Shown in pieces: positions 43,954-52,800 of a stretch of 64,000 bases of DNA. The position numbers were made by a program, and so were the translations under genes. The notes below the pieces were generated by a model. It did no database searches, was not told the DNA's origin, and saw only the letters and a program-made list of their open reading frames with translations. Each line of letters opens with the position of its first letter. Within the stretch, counting starts at the first letter, position 1. Origin of the DNA: CALGLS01 sp965222105 (lineage in GTDB: Bacteria > Bacteroidota > Bacteroidia > Chitinophagales > Saprospiraceae); NCBI GenBank assembly GCA_965222105.1, contig CBDCTQ010000062.1, forward strand, positions 186,001-250,000. Direction: 5' to 3'.

Positions 43954-45480
43954 TTATTTAGTCAATATCTTAAATTCGGTACGTCGGTTATTTGCCCGGC
44001 CTTCGTCGGTATCGTTGGTATCCACAGGGCTGGTTTCGCCGTAACCGACAGCCGTCATACGTTCGGCGGCGACGCCTTTATCGATCAGATATTGGTATAC
44101 AGCCTGTGCTCTGTCTTGCGATAGGGTCAGGTTAAATTCGGGATCGCCTACATTGTCGGTATGGCCCGAAAGCTCTATGGTCATGTTGGGGTGTTTGTTC
44201 AGAGCGGCAGCCAGGTCGGACAACTGGTATTTGGAATCAGCGGTGAGCCGCGATTTTTCAAATTCAAAATTGACGTGGTCGAGGCGCAGAATGCGGTCTT
44301 CATCCAGTTCGGCAGCGAGTGCCATAGCCAGTCTTTTGCGGAAGTCTTTGGAGCGGAGTTTGATATCCGCGTCGAGTAGTTGTCCTTTGTAGGGATCATC
44401 GTCGGTGTTGCGGACGTTGTTCATGTAGTAGGCCTTCTGTTCGACCATCCATTCGAGCCATTCTTCTTCGGGGATGATCTCAAAGTAGCGGCGCATGCTG
44501 TAATGCCCTTTCCCACAAAGTTCGGCGCAAGCCAGTTCGTACTGAAATGCTTCCCAACGTTTGGGGCCGTCTGGTTCTTCCGGATCGGCGGGGATATGCC
44601 ATTCGGGATATAAGGGTTCTCCATTTCTGTCGAGCGCACCCAGACGTTGGCGGTACTCTTCGGTAGTCGTTACGGGTGTAAACTTGAAATAAGTCGGTAG
44701 ACCTGGTACCGCATCCATTTTTACACGAAAGTGGGGCAGGTCAAAATTGTGAAGGACGTCTTTTGCCGTAATGCGCACACGTACCTCCTTGCCCAGCGGC
44801 AGTTTCACCACCTCACCGGCAGCAGAAGAGATCACATCGTCGTGCGATTTGAGGTCGGCCCAGTCCATGCCCAGTTCATTGGTAGGACTTATAAGTTGGA
44901 AGTCTTTCGTACCCAACATGTTGTCAAGGCCGGGATATCGGATGATCCAGGCAAACTGCTGACCGGTAGCTTCTATCTCAATGTAATAATCGTCGGTGTC
45001 GGACATGACATTGTTCCAGGCCACCAATCCGCGGATCACCAAAAAACACATCACCACCGCAGGTACAACGGTCCAGATCACCTCCAGCTTATTGTCGTGG
45101 GGCATAAATTTGGCGGCGCGGCCTTTTACCCCTTTGTACTTGTAGGCAAACCAGAATAGTAATATGTGTGTTATCACAAATACGACCCCGGTAAAAAAGA
45201 GGGTAACATTGAAGATGGAATCCAGCTCAAATCCATGCTCTGAGGCAGAGCTATGTGGCCCATATCCCAACATGCTGTCTTTGTAATAAATCGCCGACAC
45301 CACACAGCCCACCAAAAAAACCACCATGAAGAAGATCGACATTCGGGCATTGAAGTTGTTGCTTGCAGCCTGCACTTCATCGCCACCCCGAATGGCAGAG
45401 GCCAACTCGGATACCTTCCCCACCTGAACCACCACAATGGCGATCAAAATCAAACATAGAAAAATCAAAAATCCTGTCAT
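43954..45480 (-). CDS. ctaC: Cytochrome c oxidase subunit II fused to an OmpA peptidoglycan-binding domain
   Basis: 508 residues. Four membrane helices (residues 3-20, 48-66, 92-113, 133-152), two more than standard. The cupredoxin domain carries a complete CuA site: His244, then CAELCGKGHYSM giving Cys318, Glu320, Cys322, His326 and Met329. A linker (about 340-395) leads to a C-terminal OmpA-like domain (about 400-508): VNFEFEKSRLTADSKYQL, IELSGHTDNVGDPEFNLTLS (Asp442), AVGYGETSPV, and NNRRTEFKIL (Arg500), the residues that bind diaminopimelate peptidoglycan. No frameshift separates the two parts. The fusion would tie the oxidase to the cell wall. It follows actF by 67 bp. Confidence 0.92.
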   Translation of the reverse strand: MTGFLIFLCLILIAIVVVQVGKVSELASAIRGGDEVQAASNNFNARMSIFFMVVFLVGCVVSAIYYKDSMLGYGPHSSASEHGFELDSIFNVTLFFTGVVFVITHILLFWFAYKYKGVKGRAAKFMPHDNKLEVIWTVVPAVVMCFLVIRGLVAWNNVMSDTDDYYIEIEATGQQFAWIIRYPGLDNMLGTKDFQLISPTNELGMDWADLKSHDDVISSAAGEVVKLPLGKEVRVRITAKDVLHNFDLPHFRVKMDAVPGLPTYFKFTPVTTTEEYRQRLGALDRNGEPLYPEWHIPADPEEPDGPKRWEAFQYELACAELCGKGHYSMRRYFEIIPEEEWLEWMVEQKAYYMNNVRNTDDDPYKGQLLDADIKLRSKDFRKRLAMALAAELDEDRILRLDHVNFEFEKSRLTADSKYQLSDLAAALNKHPNMTIELSGHTDNVGDPEFNLTLSQDRAQAVYQYLIDKGVAAERMTAVGYGETSPVDTNDTDEGRANNRRTEFKILTK

Positions 45481-45547
45481 CCTAAATTTAATTAGAGATT
45501 ATTGATTACTCAATCAATAATTAATCAATTAATAATTAAACAATCGC

Positions 45548-46120
45548 TCAAACATGGTGATGAACACTTTCCCCGATGTATGGATCATTTGCCGGATACA
45601 ATGACGCTTTCGACAAATGATGAAAAGTTACATACATAAACAAGGCACAAAAACCCAGAAAGGCGCCAATTTCCAACAAGCCGGGAATGGTAAAACCACT
45701 TACAAAATGGGAAACCTGCTCAACGGCTTCATGACCGTGAGCACCGGCATGTCCAACAGCCTCTCCGTGTGCAGCATCACTGCCGTGGCCGCCCGTATAG
45801 TTTTGCAATACGCTCGGTTTGATCATATAGAAATAATCCCACCAGTGACCGAAAAGGCAGATGATGGAAGTAAATATCAGCGTGCCGTATTTGCGCTTGG
45901 TGCTGTTACGCATCAAAATGAGGAACGGCAATACGAAGTTTAACACCAAATTGCCAAAATGCAGTACAGTATAGTCGTTCCGTCGTAAATAAAACCATCC
46001 AGTCTCTTCTCCTACATTGCTATACCAAATTAACATAAATTGGGAAAACCACAGGTAGGTCCAAAATATGGAAAATCCAAACATGTATTTCCCAACATCG
46101 TGGAGGTGCTCGGCCGTCAC
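45548..46120 (-). CDS. actF: ActF, C-terminal part (frameshifted)
   Basis: 190 codons from a GTG. It continues ActF after a one-base shift: the upstream frame ends LIYLKGQRLF-stop, while ignoring one extra A in the CAAAGG at about 46128-46133 gives YLKGQGYFEQVTAEHLHDVGKYMFGFSIFWTYLWFS, the normal family sequence. The GTG lies 4 bases after the TGA, so reinitiation is possible. Membrane segments: WTYLWFSQFMLIWY, FGNLVLNFVLPFLILM, GTLIFTSIICLFGHWW, GLLEIGAFLGFCALFMYV. A His/Gly/Ala-rich loop (HGSDAAHGEAVGHAGAHGH) precedes the last helix. ActF is a membrane subunit of ACIII. Confidence 0.85.
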   Translation of the reverse strand: MTAEHLHDVGKYMFGFSIFWTYLWFSQFMLIWYSNVGEETGWFYLRRNDYTVLHFGNLVLNFVLPFLILMRNSTKRKYGTLIFTSIICLFGHWWDYFYMIKPSVLQNYTGGHGSDAAHGEAVGHAGAHGHEAVEQVSHFVSGFTIPGLLEIGAFLGFCALFMYVTFHHLSKASLYPANDPYIGESVHHHV

Positions 46121-46124
46121 TTGT

Positions 46125-46835
46125 TCAAAATAGCCTTTGGCCCTTGAGATAGATCAATGTCAGAATAGTCATGGCACAAAAAGCTACAAACCAACTGGCC
46201 GTGCAATACCAGGCAAACAAGGTGCTGTACCAATGCGCATCGGTCGACATGACCCACTGCCACACCATCGACGCACTCGTAAAAGCAGCTATCGGCAACA
46301 GAATGGCCGCCGTAACCCGCATCTTGCGGTGAGTACTGTAATTGGTACCCCCTTCCCGGTCTTCTGCCAAAGACAAACTCCTCAACCGGCGGGCAAATAA
46401 ATACCATATTCCTACAATAATAATGGTACCGAAGGTGTACATCGTGGGGTTTAAAAAGGCCGATTTACCCTGCAACAAAGGATCAGTAGCAACCGCCTCG
46501 GCATCTGCCCAATGATACAGATGATGCCAATGGCCCCAAACACCCGCAATCACCACCAGCATCAACACCAGTCCGATGATCAAAAACTGCGAATAGGCCT
46601 CCCACAATCTCTTGAAAACCACATACCAACCGGCATAGGCGGTGATAAAAGCCGCCAAAACAAATAGGGCCAAAAATGCGATCCCGGTGAAAAAGACGGA
46701 GTTGTGCAAAAAGTTACTCCAGAAACGGGCACTCCCATTATCACCAAAATAACTCAATGCCATACACACGATCCCCAATACGATGAACCCCAAAAGCGTC
46801 GTCCGTTGTCGGCCTTCAAATGTAAATTGATTCAT
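46125..46835 (-). CDS. actF: ActF, N-terminal part (frameshifted)
   Basis: 236 codons holding the first six membrane helices of the ACIII subunit ActF, a NrfD-like quinol:cytochrome c oxidoreductase membrane protein. Seen: TTLLGFIVLGIVCMALSYF, FFTGIAFLALFVLAAFITAY, QFLIIGLVLMLVVIAGVWG, MYTFGTIIIVGIWYLFARR, VTAAILLPIAAFTSASMVW, WFVAFCAMTILTLIYLKG. It stops at a TGA four bases before the C-terminal frame. Full ActF is about 430 residues, so neither half is complete alone. 57 bp after actE. Confidence 0.85.
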   Translation of the reverse strand: MNQFTFEGRQRTTLLGFIVLGIVCMALSYFGDNGSARFWSNFLHNSVFFTGIAFLALFVLAAFITAYAGWYVVFKRLWEAYSQFLIIGLVLMLVVIAGVWGHWHHLYHWADAEAVATDPLLQGKSAFLNPTMYTFGTIIIVGIWYLFARRLRSLSLAEDREGGTNYSTHRKMRVTAAILLPIAAFTSASMVWQWVMSTDAHWYSTLFAWYCTASWFVAFCAMTILTLIYLKGQRLF

Positions 46836-46892
46836 TGGATATTTTTCCCTTTAAAAAGCACAATCAATGCGCCAGTAATAAATAATTATTAA

Positions 46893-47768
46893 TTAATGAT
46901 CTCCTCCTTCTTCATGTCCCCCTCCTTCCTCTGTTGCTTCATGGGGTTTATCCGCATCCCCATCCTGGGGCTCTTCGGTTGTGGTCTTTTCCGCCACCTG
47001 GGGTTTTACAGCCAACGGCCGGTCGGCTGCTATGCTCGTCAGTGTATTTGCCTTTTCGGAATATTCCAGTCCTTTATGCTGAGCCATCAGGCTGTGGATG
47101 TAGTGGATGACCTGCCACCGTTCTTCGTAAGAAAGTTTGTCGGCATAGCCCCCCATCACGTTTTTACCATACATAATGGAGTGATAGAATCGCCCGTTGG
47201 TGGAATTGTAGAAAGTGTCTTGTGTAAAATCAGCGGGCGCCGCTCCGTATTTGGCATTGGTATTTTTTTCGTCTACCAGCCAGCCATTGCCATCGCCCTT
47301 TTCGCCGTGGCAAATGCCGCATTGAATATCGTATAATTCTTTACCCACAGCTAATCCCGCCTCTGTGATCGGGAAGGGGTTGCTGATGATGTTTGCAACA
47401 GCGCGTGCACGTTCGTTATCGTTGTCCGCATAATAATAAGGTACGCTTCCGTTGGCGGGAATGGCAACGGCATTGGTAGAAGCCGAGCCATCCATGTATT
47501 TTTTGTCCTGGTTTCCGGCATATCCTCTGGGTATGGTTCCCACAACCGGCATCCCCGGCATCGACAGCTCCTTTCGCTTTTTTACGCTGGCATTATCCCA
47601 GGTGTTGAAGCTGTAGTCGGTATATACGTTGGCTTCGTAGGCAGTGGAGTGGGCCATATCGGCCATGTACTCACTGCCAGTGCTGTTGCCGCCGGGTTGC
47701 TGACAGGCTGCAAATAGCAGGGCTGTCGCCAAAAGGATAAAAAGTCGGTCAGTTGATCTACTCATCAT
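46893..47768 (-). CDS. actE: ActE, mono-haem cytochrome c lipoprotein of ACIII
   Basis: 291 residues. A lipoprotein signal with LLFAAC (Cys22) anchors it. One c-type haem site CGICH (Cys150, Cys153, His154) with a distal Met in the segment YHSIMYGKNVMGGYADKL. ActE is the peripheral cytochrome of ACIII that passes electrons towards the oxidase. The C-terminal 50 residues are acidic and end HEATEEGGGHEEGGDH. It starts 2 bp after actD. Confidence 0.92.
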   Translation of the reverse strand: MMSRSTDRLFILLATALLFAACQQPGGNSTGSEYMADMAHSTAYEANVYTDYSFNTWDNASVKKRKELSMPGMPVVGTIPRGYAGNQDKKYMDGSASTNAVAIPANGSVPYYYADNDNERARAVANIISNPFPITEAGLAVGKELYDIQCGICHGEKGDGNGWLVDEKNTNAKYGAAPADFTQDTFYNSTNGRFYHSIMYGKNVMGGYADKLSYEERWQVIHYIHSLMAQHKGLEYSEKANTLTSIAADRPLAVKPQVAEKTTTEEPQDGDADKPHEATEEGGGHEEGGDH

Positions 47769-47770
47769 TT

Positions 47771-48301
47771 CTAAAGTAGTTTCGTTTTTACAGTTGATGC
47801 GCCTGTAGTTTGAAAAAAGTTCCGGAGCTGTTGCAACTTATCGTCGGTATAACCATTGGTTTTGAATGCAATGCAAAATTTGTCATCGGTGATGCGGTCG
47901 TCGAGGGTGGGATTGGTCACGCCGGGAGCCATTCCACAAATGGTGTAAAACGTAACCACCATACCGATGGCAGCGAACAAGACCGTCAACTCAAAGGTGA
48001 TCGGGATAAAAGAAGGCACCGACCAGTACGGCTTACCGCCAAATATCATAGGCCAGTCGCGGGTGAAGACCCAGGTCATAAAACCAAAGGCCGTCAAAGT
48101 ACCAATGGCACCGTATACAAAACCCGCAATGTGCAGCCTCGATTCGGCCAATCCCAGCAGAGGATCCAGTCCGTGAACCGGAAACGGAGAATACACATCC
48201 ATAATGTCCAAATGATCTTTGTTGGCTTGCTTTACTGCTTCGAGCAAATCCGTTTCATCGTCGTACAAACCGAAAAGAACTTCTTTGTGTTGCTGTTTCA
48301 T
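47771..48301 (-). CDS. actD: ActD, DUF3341 membrane subunit of ACIII
   Basis: 176 residues. DUF3341 protein with two membrane helices (FVYGAIGTLTAFGFMTWVF and TFELTVLFAAIGMVVTFYTI) and the family motif DIMDVYSPFPVHGLD (about residues 34-48) in the N-terminal cytoplasmic domain. In solved ACIII structures ActD pairs with the ActC/ActF membrane core. It is separated from actC by a 94-bp gap that carries a REP-like palindrome (48319-48377). Confidence 0.92.
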   Translation of the reverse strand: MKQQHKEVLFGLYDDETDLLEAVKQANKDHLDIMDVYSPFPVHGLDPLLGLAESRLHIAGFVYGAIGTLTAFGFMTWVFTRDWPMIFGGKPYWSVPSFIPITFELTVLFAAIGMVVTFYTICGMAPGVTNPTLDDRITDDKFCIAFKTNGYTDDKLQQLRNFFQTTGASTVKTKLL

Positions 48302-48318
48302 TTATCAATAATCTATAA

Positions 48319-48377
48319 CCGTGAAAGCCTGTCCCGAACTCGATTCGGGGGACTTCGCTAACGCTTCGCCTTCACGG
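48319..48377. repeat. Nested palindrome inside the actC-actD gap
   Basis: Outer arms CCGTGAA (48319-48325) and TTCACGG (48371-48377); inner arms GTCCCGAA (48331-48338) and TTCGGGGGAC (48344-48353). The right half, ACTTCGctaACGC...CCTTCACGGC, matches the element at 13888-13920. A stable structure here could stabilise or attenuate the operon mRNA between actC and actD. Confidence 0.65.
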
Positions 48378-48395
48378 CAAGTCAATAATCTCCAA

Positions 48396-49844
48396 TCAGT
48401 GGTGTTGCTCATCGTGATCGTGTGTATGCAATGGGTCACCACCCTCGTGGCTGTGAGCATGAGCGTGGTGAACGGCATTCGCTCCCACGTATTGATCGCC
48501 ACCCGTTTTGAGGATGGACTTCACCTCCGCAATGGCCACTACCGGTGCCACCCGAACGAATATCAAATAAAATGTAAAGAAGATGCCCAAGGTGCCGATG
48601 AAGATGCCGATCTCTACCCAGGTAGGGGCGTAATAGCTCCAGTTGGAAGGCAGATAATCGCGTGCCAGGGTAGTGGCGATGATCACAAACCGCTCGAACC
48701 ACATCCCGATATTGATGAAAATCGACATCAGGAACGTGAACGCCACATTTCGCCGCAGCTTCTTAATCCAGAAAAACTGCGGAGATACCACATTGCAAAA
48801 CATCATACCAAAATAGGCCCACCAATACAACCCAAATGCCCGGTTGTAAAAAGCGTATTGTTCGTAAACATATCCCGAATACCAGGCGATGAACAACTCC
48901 GTCAAATACGCTACCCCGACAATGGAGCCGGTCAGCAAAATGACTTTGTTCATCGACTCAATATGACCAATGGTGATGTACTCTTCCAGGTTCAGCACCT
49001 TTCGGGTAATGAGCATCAGCGTCAGTACCATCGCAAAGCCGGAAAAGATGGCCCCTGCCACAAAGTAAGGCGGGAAGATGGTAGTATGCCACCCAGGAAT
49101 AACAGAGGTGGCGAAATCGAAACTTACAATGGTGTGTACCGAAAGTACCAGTGGCGTGGCGATACCTGCCAGCACAAGGGCTAGGTACTCCCAACGTTGC
49201 CAATGCTTGGCAGAGCCGGTCCAGCCAAATGACAGAAAATTGTAGAATTTTTTGCGAAAGCCTTTGGCCCGGTCGCGTACCGTCGCAAAGTCAGGCACTA
49301 AGCCCGTATACCAAAATAACAGGGACACCGTAAAGTAGGTGCTGATCGCAAACAAGTCCCAAAGAAGGGGCGAATTGAAATTGACCCATAGTGGTCCCCG
49401 CGTATTCGGATAGGGGAAAAAGTAATACACTACCCAGATCCGCCCAACGTGAATGCCCGGGAACAAGGCCGCACAGATCACCGCAAAGATCGTCATCGCC
49501 TCTGCCGCCCGGTTGACCCCTGTACGCCACTTCTGACGGAACAGCAACAAAATCGCCGAGATCAATGTACCGGCGTGACCGATACCGATCCACCATACGA
49601 AATTGGTAATGTCCCAGCCCCAGCCAACGGTCCGGTTGAGGTCCCAGGTACCAATTCCAAACCAGATCGTCCAGAGGATGCAAAACAACCCAAAGGAAAG
49701 ACAGGACACCGCAACGATGAAGGCCATCACCCAGGCGGGACTGGGCGTCCGCTCCGTAGGCGAACAAAGGTCCTCGGTAATGTCGTGGTAACTTTTATTA
49801 CCTTCTATTAAAGGTTCTCTAATTGGTGAAACAACTGCACTCAT
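48396..49844 (-). CDS. actC: ActC, NrfD-like quinol-binding membrane subunit of ACIII
   Basis: 482 residues, about ten membrane helices of the NrfD/PsrC family (VMAFIVAVSCLSFGLFCILW, GHAGTLISAILLLFRQKWR, VLAGIATPLVLSVHTIVSFDFA, PYFVAGAIFSGFAMVLTLML, FTFLMSIFINIGMWFERF). The WVGIGHAGT and SVHTIVSFDFA blocks are typical of ACIII ActC, a quinol-oxidation site candidate. The C-terminus is His-rich (HHAHAHSHEGG and HTHDHDEQHH). It starts 15 bp after actB. Confidence 0.93.
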   Translation of the reverse strand: MSAVVSPIREPLIEGNKSYHDITEDLCSPTERTPSPAWVMAFIVAVSCLSFGLFCILWTIWFGIGTWDLNRTVGWGWDITNFVWWIGIGHAGTLISAILLLFRQKWRTGVNRAAEAMTIFAVICAALFPGIHVGRIWVVYYFFPYPNTRGPLWVNFNSPLLWDLFAISTYFTVSLLFWYTGLVPDFATVRDRAKGFRKKFYNFLSFGWTGSAKHWQRWEYLALVLAGIATPLVLSVHTIVSFDFATSVIPGWHTTIFPPYFVAGAIFSGFAMVLTLMLITRKVLNLEEYITIGHIESMNKVILLTGSIVGVAYLTELFIAWYSGYVYEQYAFYNRAFGLYWWAYFGMMFCNVVSPQFFWIKKLRRNVAFTFLMSIFINIGMWFERFVIIATTLARDYLPSNWSYYAPTWVEIGIFIGTLGIFFTFYLIFVRVAPVVAIAEVKSILKTGGDQYVGANAVHHAHAHSHEGGDPLHTHDHDEQHH

Positions 49845-49859
49845 ATGAATGATAATTTA

Positions 49860-52800
49860 TCAGGCATCCAGGTTGTCGTCCCGGTTGTCAATCTTTGCTG
49901 AATAATATACCGACGATTGAAGATTCACTTCTTCCAACATTCTGTACACGAGCGGTGACTGCATATTCTCGTGCAGCTCTCCATCTTTATTATTTTGATC
50001 GCCAAAAACGATGGCGCCGGTTGGACAGGCCGTTTGGCAAGCCGTTTTTACATCGGCATCCCGCAGGGTACGTCTTTCTTTTTTAGCAGTCAGCTTACCC
50101 GTTTGTATGCGCTGTACGCAGAAGCTGCATTTTTCGATCACTCCCCTGGAGCGTACCGTTACATCGGGGTTGAGTACCATGCGGGTGAGGTTATCGGCAC
50201 CAAATGGCACATCCTCTCCGTTCACCAGCGGTTGGTTGCCGGGGAAGAGGTCGGCAGTGGTATAGTCCAACCAGTTGAACCGCCGTACCTTGTACGGACA
50301 ATTGTTAGCACAGTAGCGCGTCCCTACACAGCGGTTGTAGGCCATTTGGTTCAAACCTTCTGAACTGTGATTAGTAGCCGCCACCGGACAGACGTTTTCA
50401 CAAGGAGCGTTGTCGCAATGCTGGCACATCCGGGGTTGGTAAATCGTATTCGGGCTTTCCACATCGCCGTAGTAGTACCGGTCGATCTGCATCCAGAACA
50501 TTTCATGGTGGCGGTACACCTCGTGGCGACCCACTACGGGTATGTTGTTCTCTGCCATACAGGAAACGGCACAGGCGCCACAGCCTACGCAGGCATTGAG
50601 GTCGATGTACATTCCCCAGTGGTGCCCCTGGCTGTACAATTCCTCGCTGTATTGATCGAAAGGATAAAGCGTCTTTTCATTGAGGTGGTGCGCATGAGCC
50701 CGCTTTTCTTCCAGATCGTGCGTAAATTCTTTTACATCTTTTACATTGGCATGAAATACGATAGAGCGGTCGACCAGGGAGCCCTGATACGCCAATATCT
50801 TTTCATCGACATTTTCGCCGGGCAACTCTTTGGAGGTAACCCCCATCGTGCTGTGATACTGAACACTGGCCAACTCTCCCTTCCCGATTATATTCGACAC
50901 TTCCACCCCGGTAGCAAAGTAGCGGGTGTAGCCATTTTTGTCGAAAGACAGCCAAGGGTACACATTCTTGCCGATGGCCTTGCCCATGTCCTGACCACTT
51001 CTGCCAGCCACTTCCCGGCCATATCCAAGGGCGATGGCGACGGTGCCGGCCATTTGTCCAAACTGAGGAACGGCCCCTACCGACTGTCGCGTTCCTTTCA
51101 CTTCCATTTCAACGATGTCGAGTACACTATTTTTGTTTTCTGTACCGACATTTCTAAACCGGTCGTAGTCATTTCCGCCTTTCCATTCTATGGGGACGCT
51201 CAAATTATTACCCCAGGTGCAGCGGTTGACCGGATCGGGCAGTTCCTGCAGCCAGGGATTATTGTTGTACTGACCGGCGCCCATGCTGACGGATTCGTAG
51301 AAGGACACTTCTATTTCGGTGGTTGGGCTGTCGTCGAGTTTGGCGGCAGCCGCATTGGCATCTACATTACAAACCAGTGGTGCAAGCGCACTGGCACCCA
51401 GTTCGACCACTCCGTCGTGGAGGGCATTGTCCCAAAAAGCCTGGAATCCCGCAAAAGCATTGTTTTGTGGAAACAGGTAGGTTCTCCAAAAATCTTTCAG
51501 GTATTCGTAATAAGGGCTTTCCGCATTGGTGTTCAATCCAGGACTGCCTGCCCACCGCAGCAGCGATTCGGGTGCCTGGCGGGTATCGAACAGTGGATAA
51601 ATGGTGGGTTGGATGAGGCTGTACTGTCCGCGTTTGGGTTGGACGTCGCCCCAGGACTCCAACTGGTGGTGGTCGGGAGCTATGTAATTGCAGGCAGCAG
51701 TGGTTTCATCCATCAGCAGGGCGAATGAAATTTTGGTACCCACTTTTGCAAAAGCATTGTTGAATTGCTCGGCGTTTGGTAAATCAAAAGCCGGGTTGGC
51801 GCCGTACACAATGACCACGTCTACCTGACCATTTTCCATCTCTCCTATCAATGACTGAATGGCCTGATCAGAGCCCTGACGTTGGAGGGAAGCATTGGCA
51901 AAGCGGATGGTTTTGCCGTAGTTGCCCAGCAGATCGTTGATGCGATTGACGAGGAGCTGCTCTCCAATATTGTTGTTGCCACAAACCACCAATGACCGGC
52001 CGGCAGCCCGTACGAGTTGATCGGCCAGTTTGGTTATCTGAGCGGTTGCTTTTGGATTAAGCTTTGGTGTGTTGACCTGACCGCCTCCCAGCTTCGAAGT
52101 GATGGCATTGTGAAGGGCCGCTACGGCAGCACTTTGTTCGGAGGGGCGTACCAGTATGCGATTGTCGGCGTTGGAACCCGTGAGGGTCATACCGCTTTCT
52201 ATCTGGACGTGCCTCGACATTTTGGGGTTTTTAACGTCGACTTTGCGTCCCTGAACGTATTTTGCGGCGTATTCGACCGGTGAAATCCAGGTACCCAAAA
52301 AATCTGCGTTAATACCAACGATCACGTCGGCCTTGTCGAACTCGTAACTGGGAATCATCCGAAGCCCGAAACTTTGCTCGTTGGCATCGAGCATGGCGGC
52401 ACTCGACACGGGGTCGTAGGTCACCACTCTGGCATTTGGAAATTTATCGGTAAAGGCTTTAAAGGCGTGCTGGGTTGAAGGGCTCATCACGGTGTTGGTG
52501 ATGATCCGTATTTGCGAGCCGTTGTTCATTTTAGCCATCAACTCTTTGTCGAGGTCGCCCCATGACATGGGTTCGATCCGGTTGGCGTCGACCACTTTAC
52601 CACACCCCGTAAAGCGGTTGGTGTCGTAAAGGCTCAGCACGCTTGCCTGGGCACGGGCACTGGTTCCTCCCTTGGTGATCGACGACAGAGGGTTGCCTTC
52701 GATCTTGATGGGGCGGCCTTCTCTGGTTTTCACCAAAATAGCGCAGTAGTCGCCACCATTGACAAAGCTCGACGCATAATAGTTGGCTACACCCGGTACG

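Noticed and set aside
50367..51728. 453-codon plus-strand frame opposite actB
   Set aside because: Antisense to a gene with full Fe-S motifs; no signal, domain or start context of its own.
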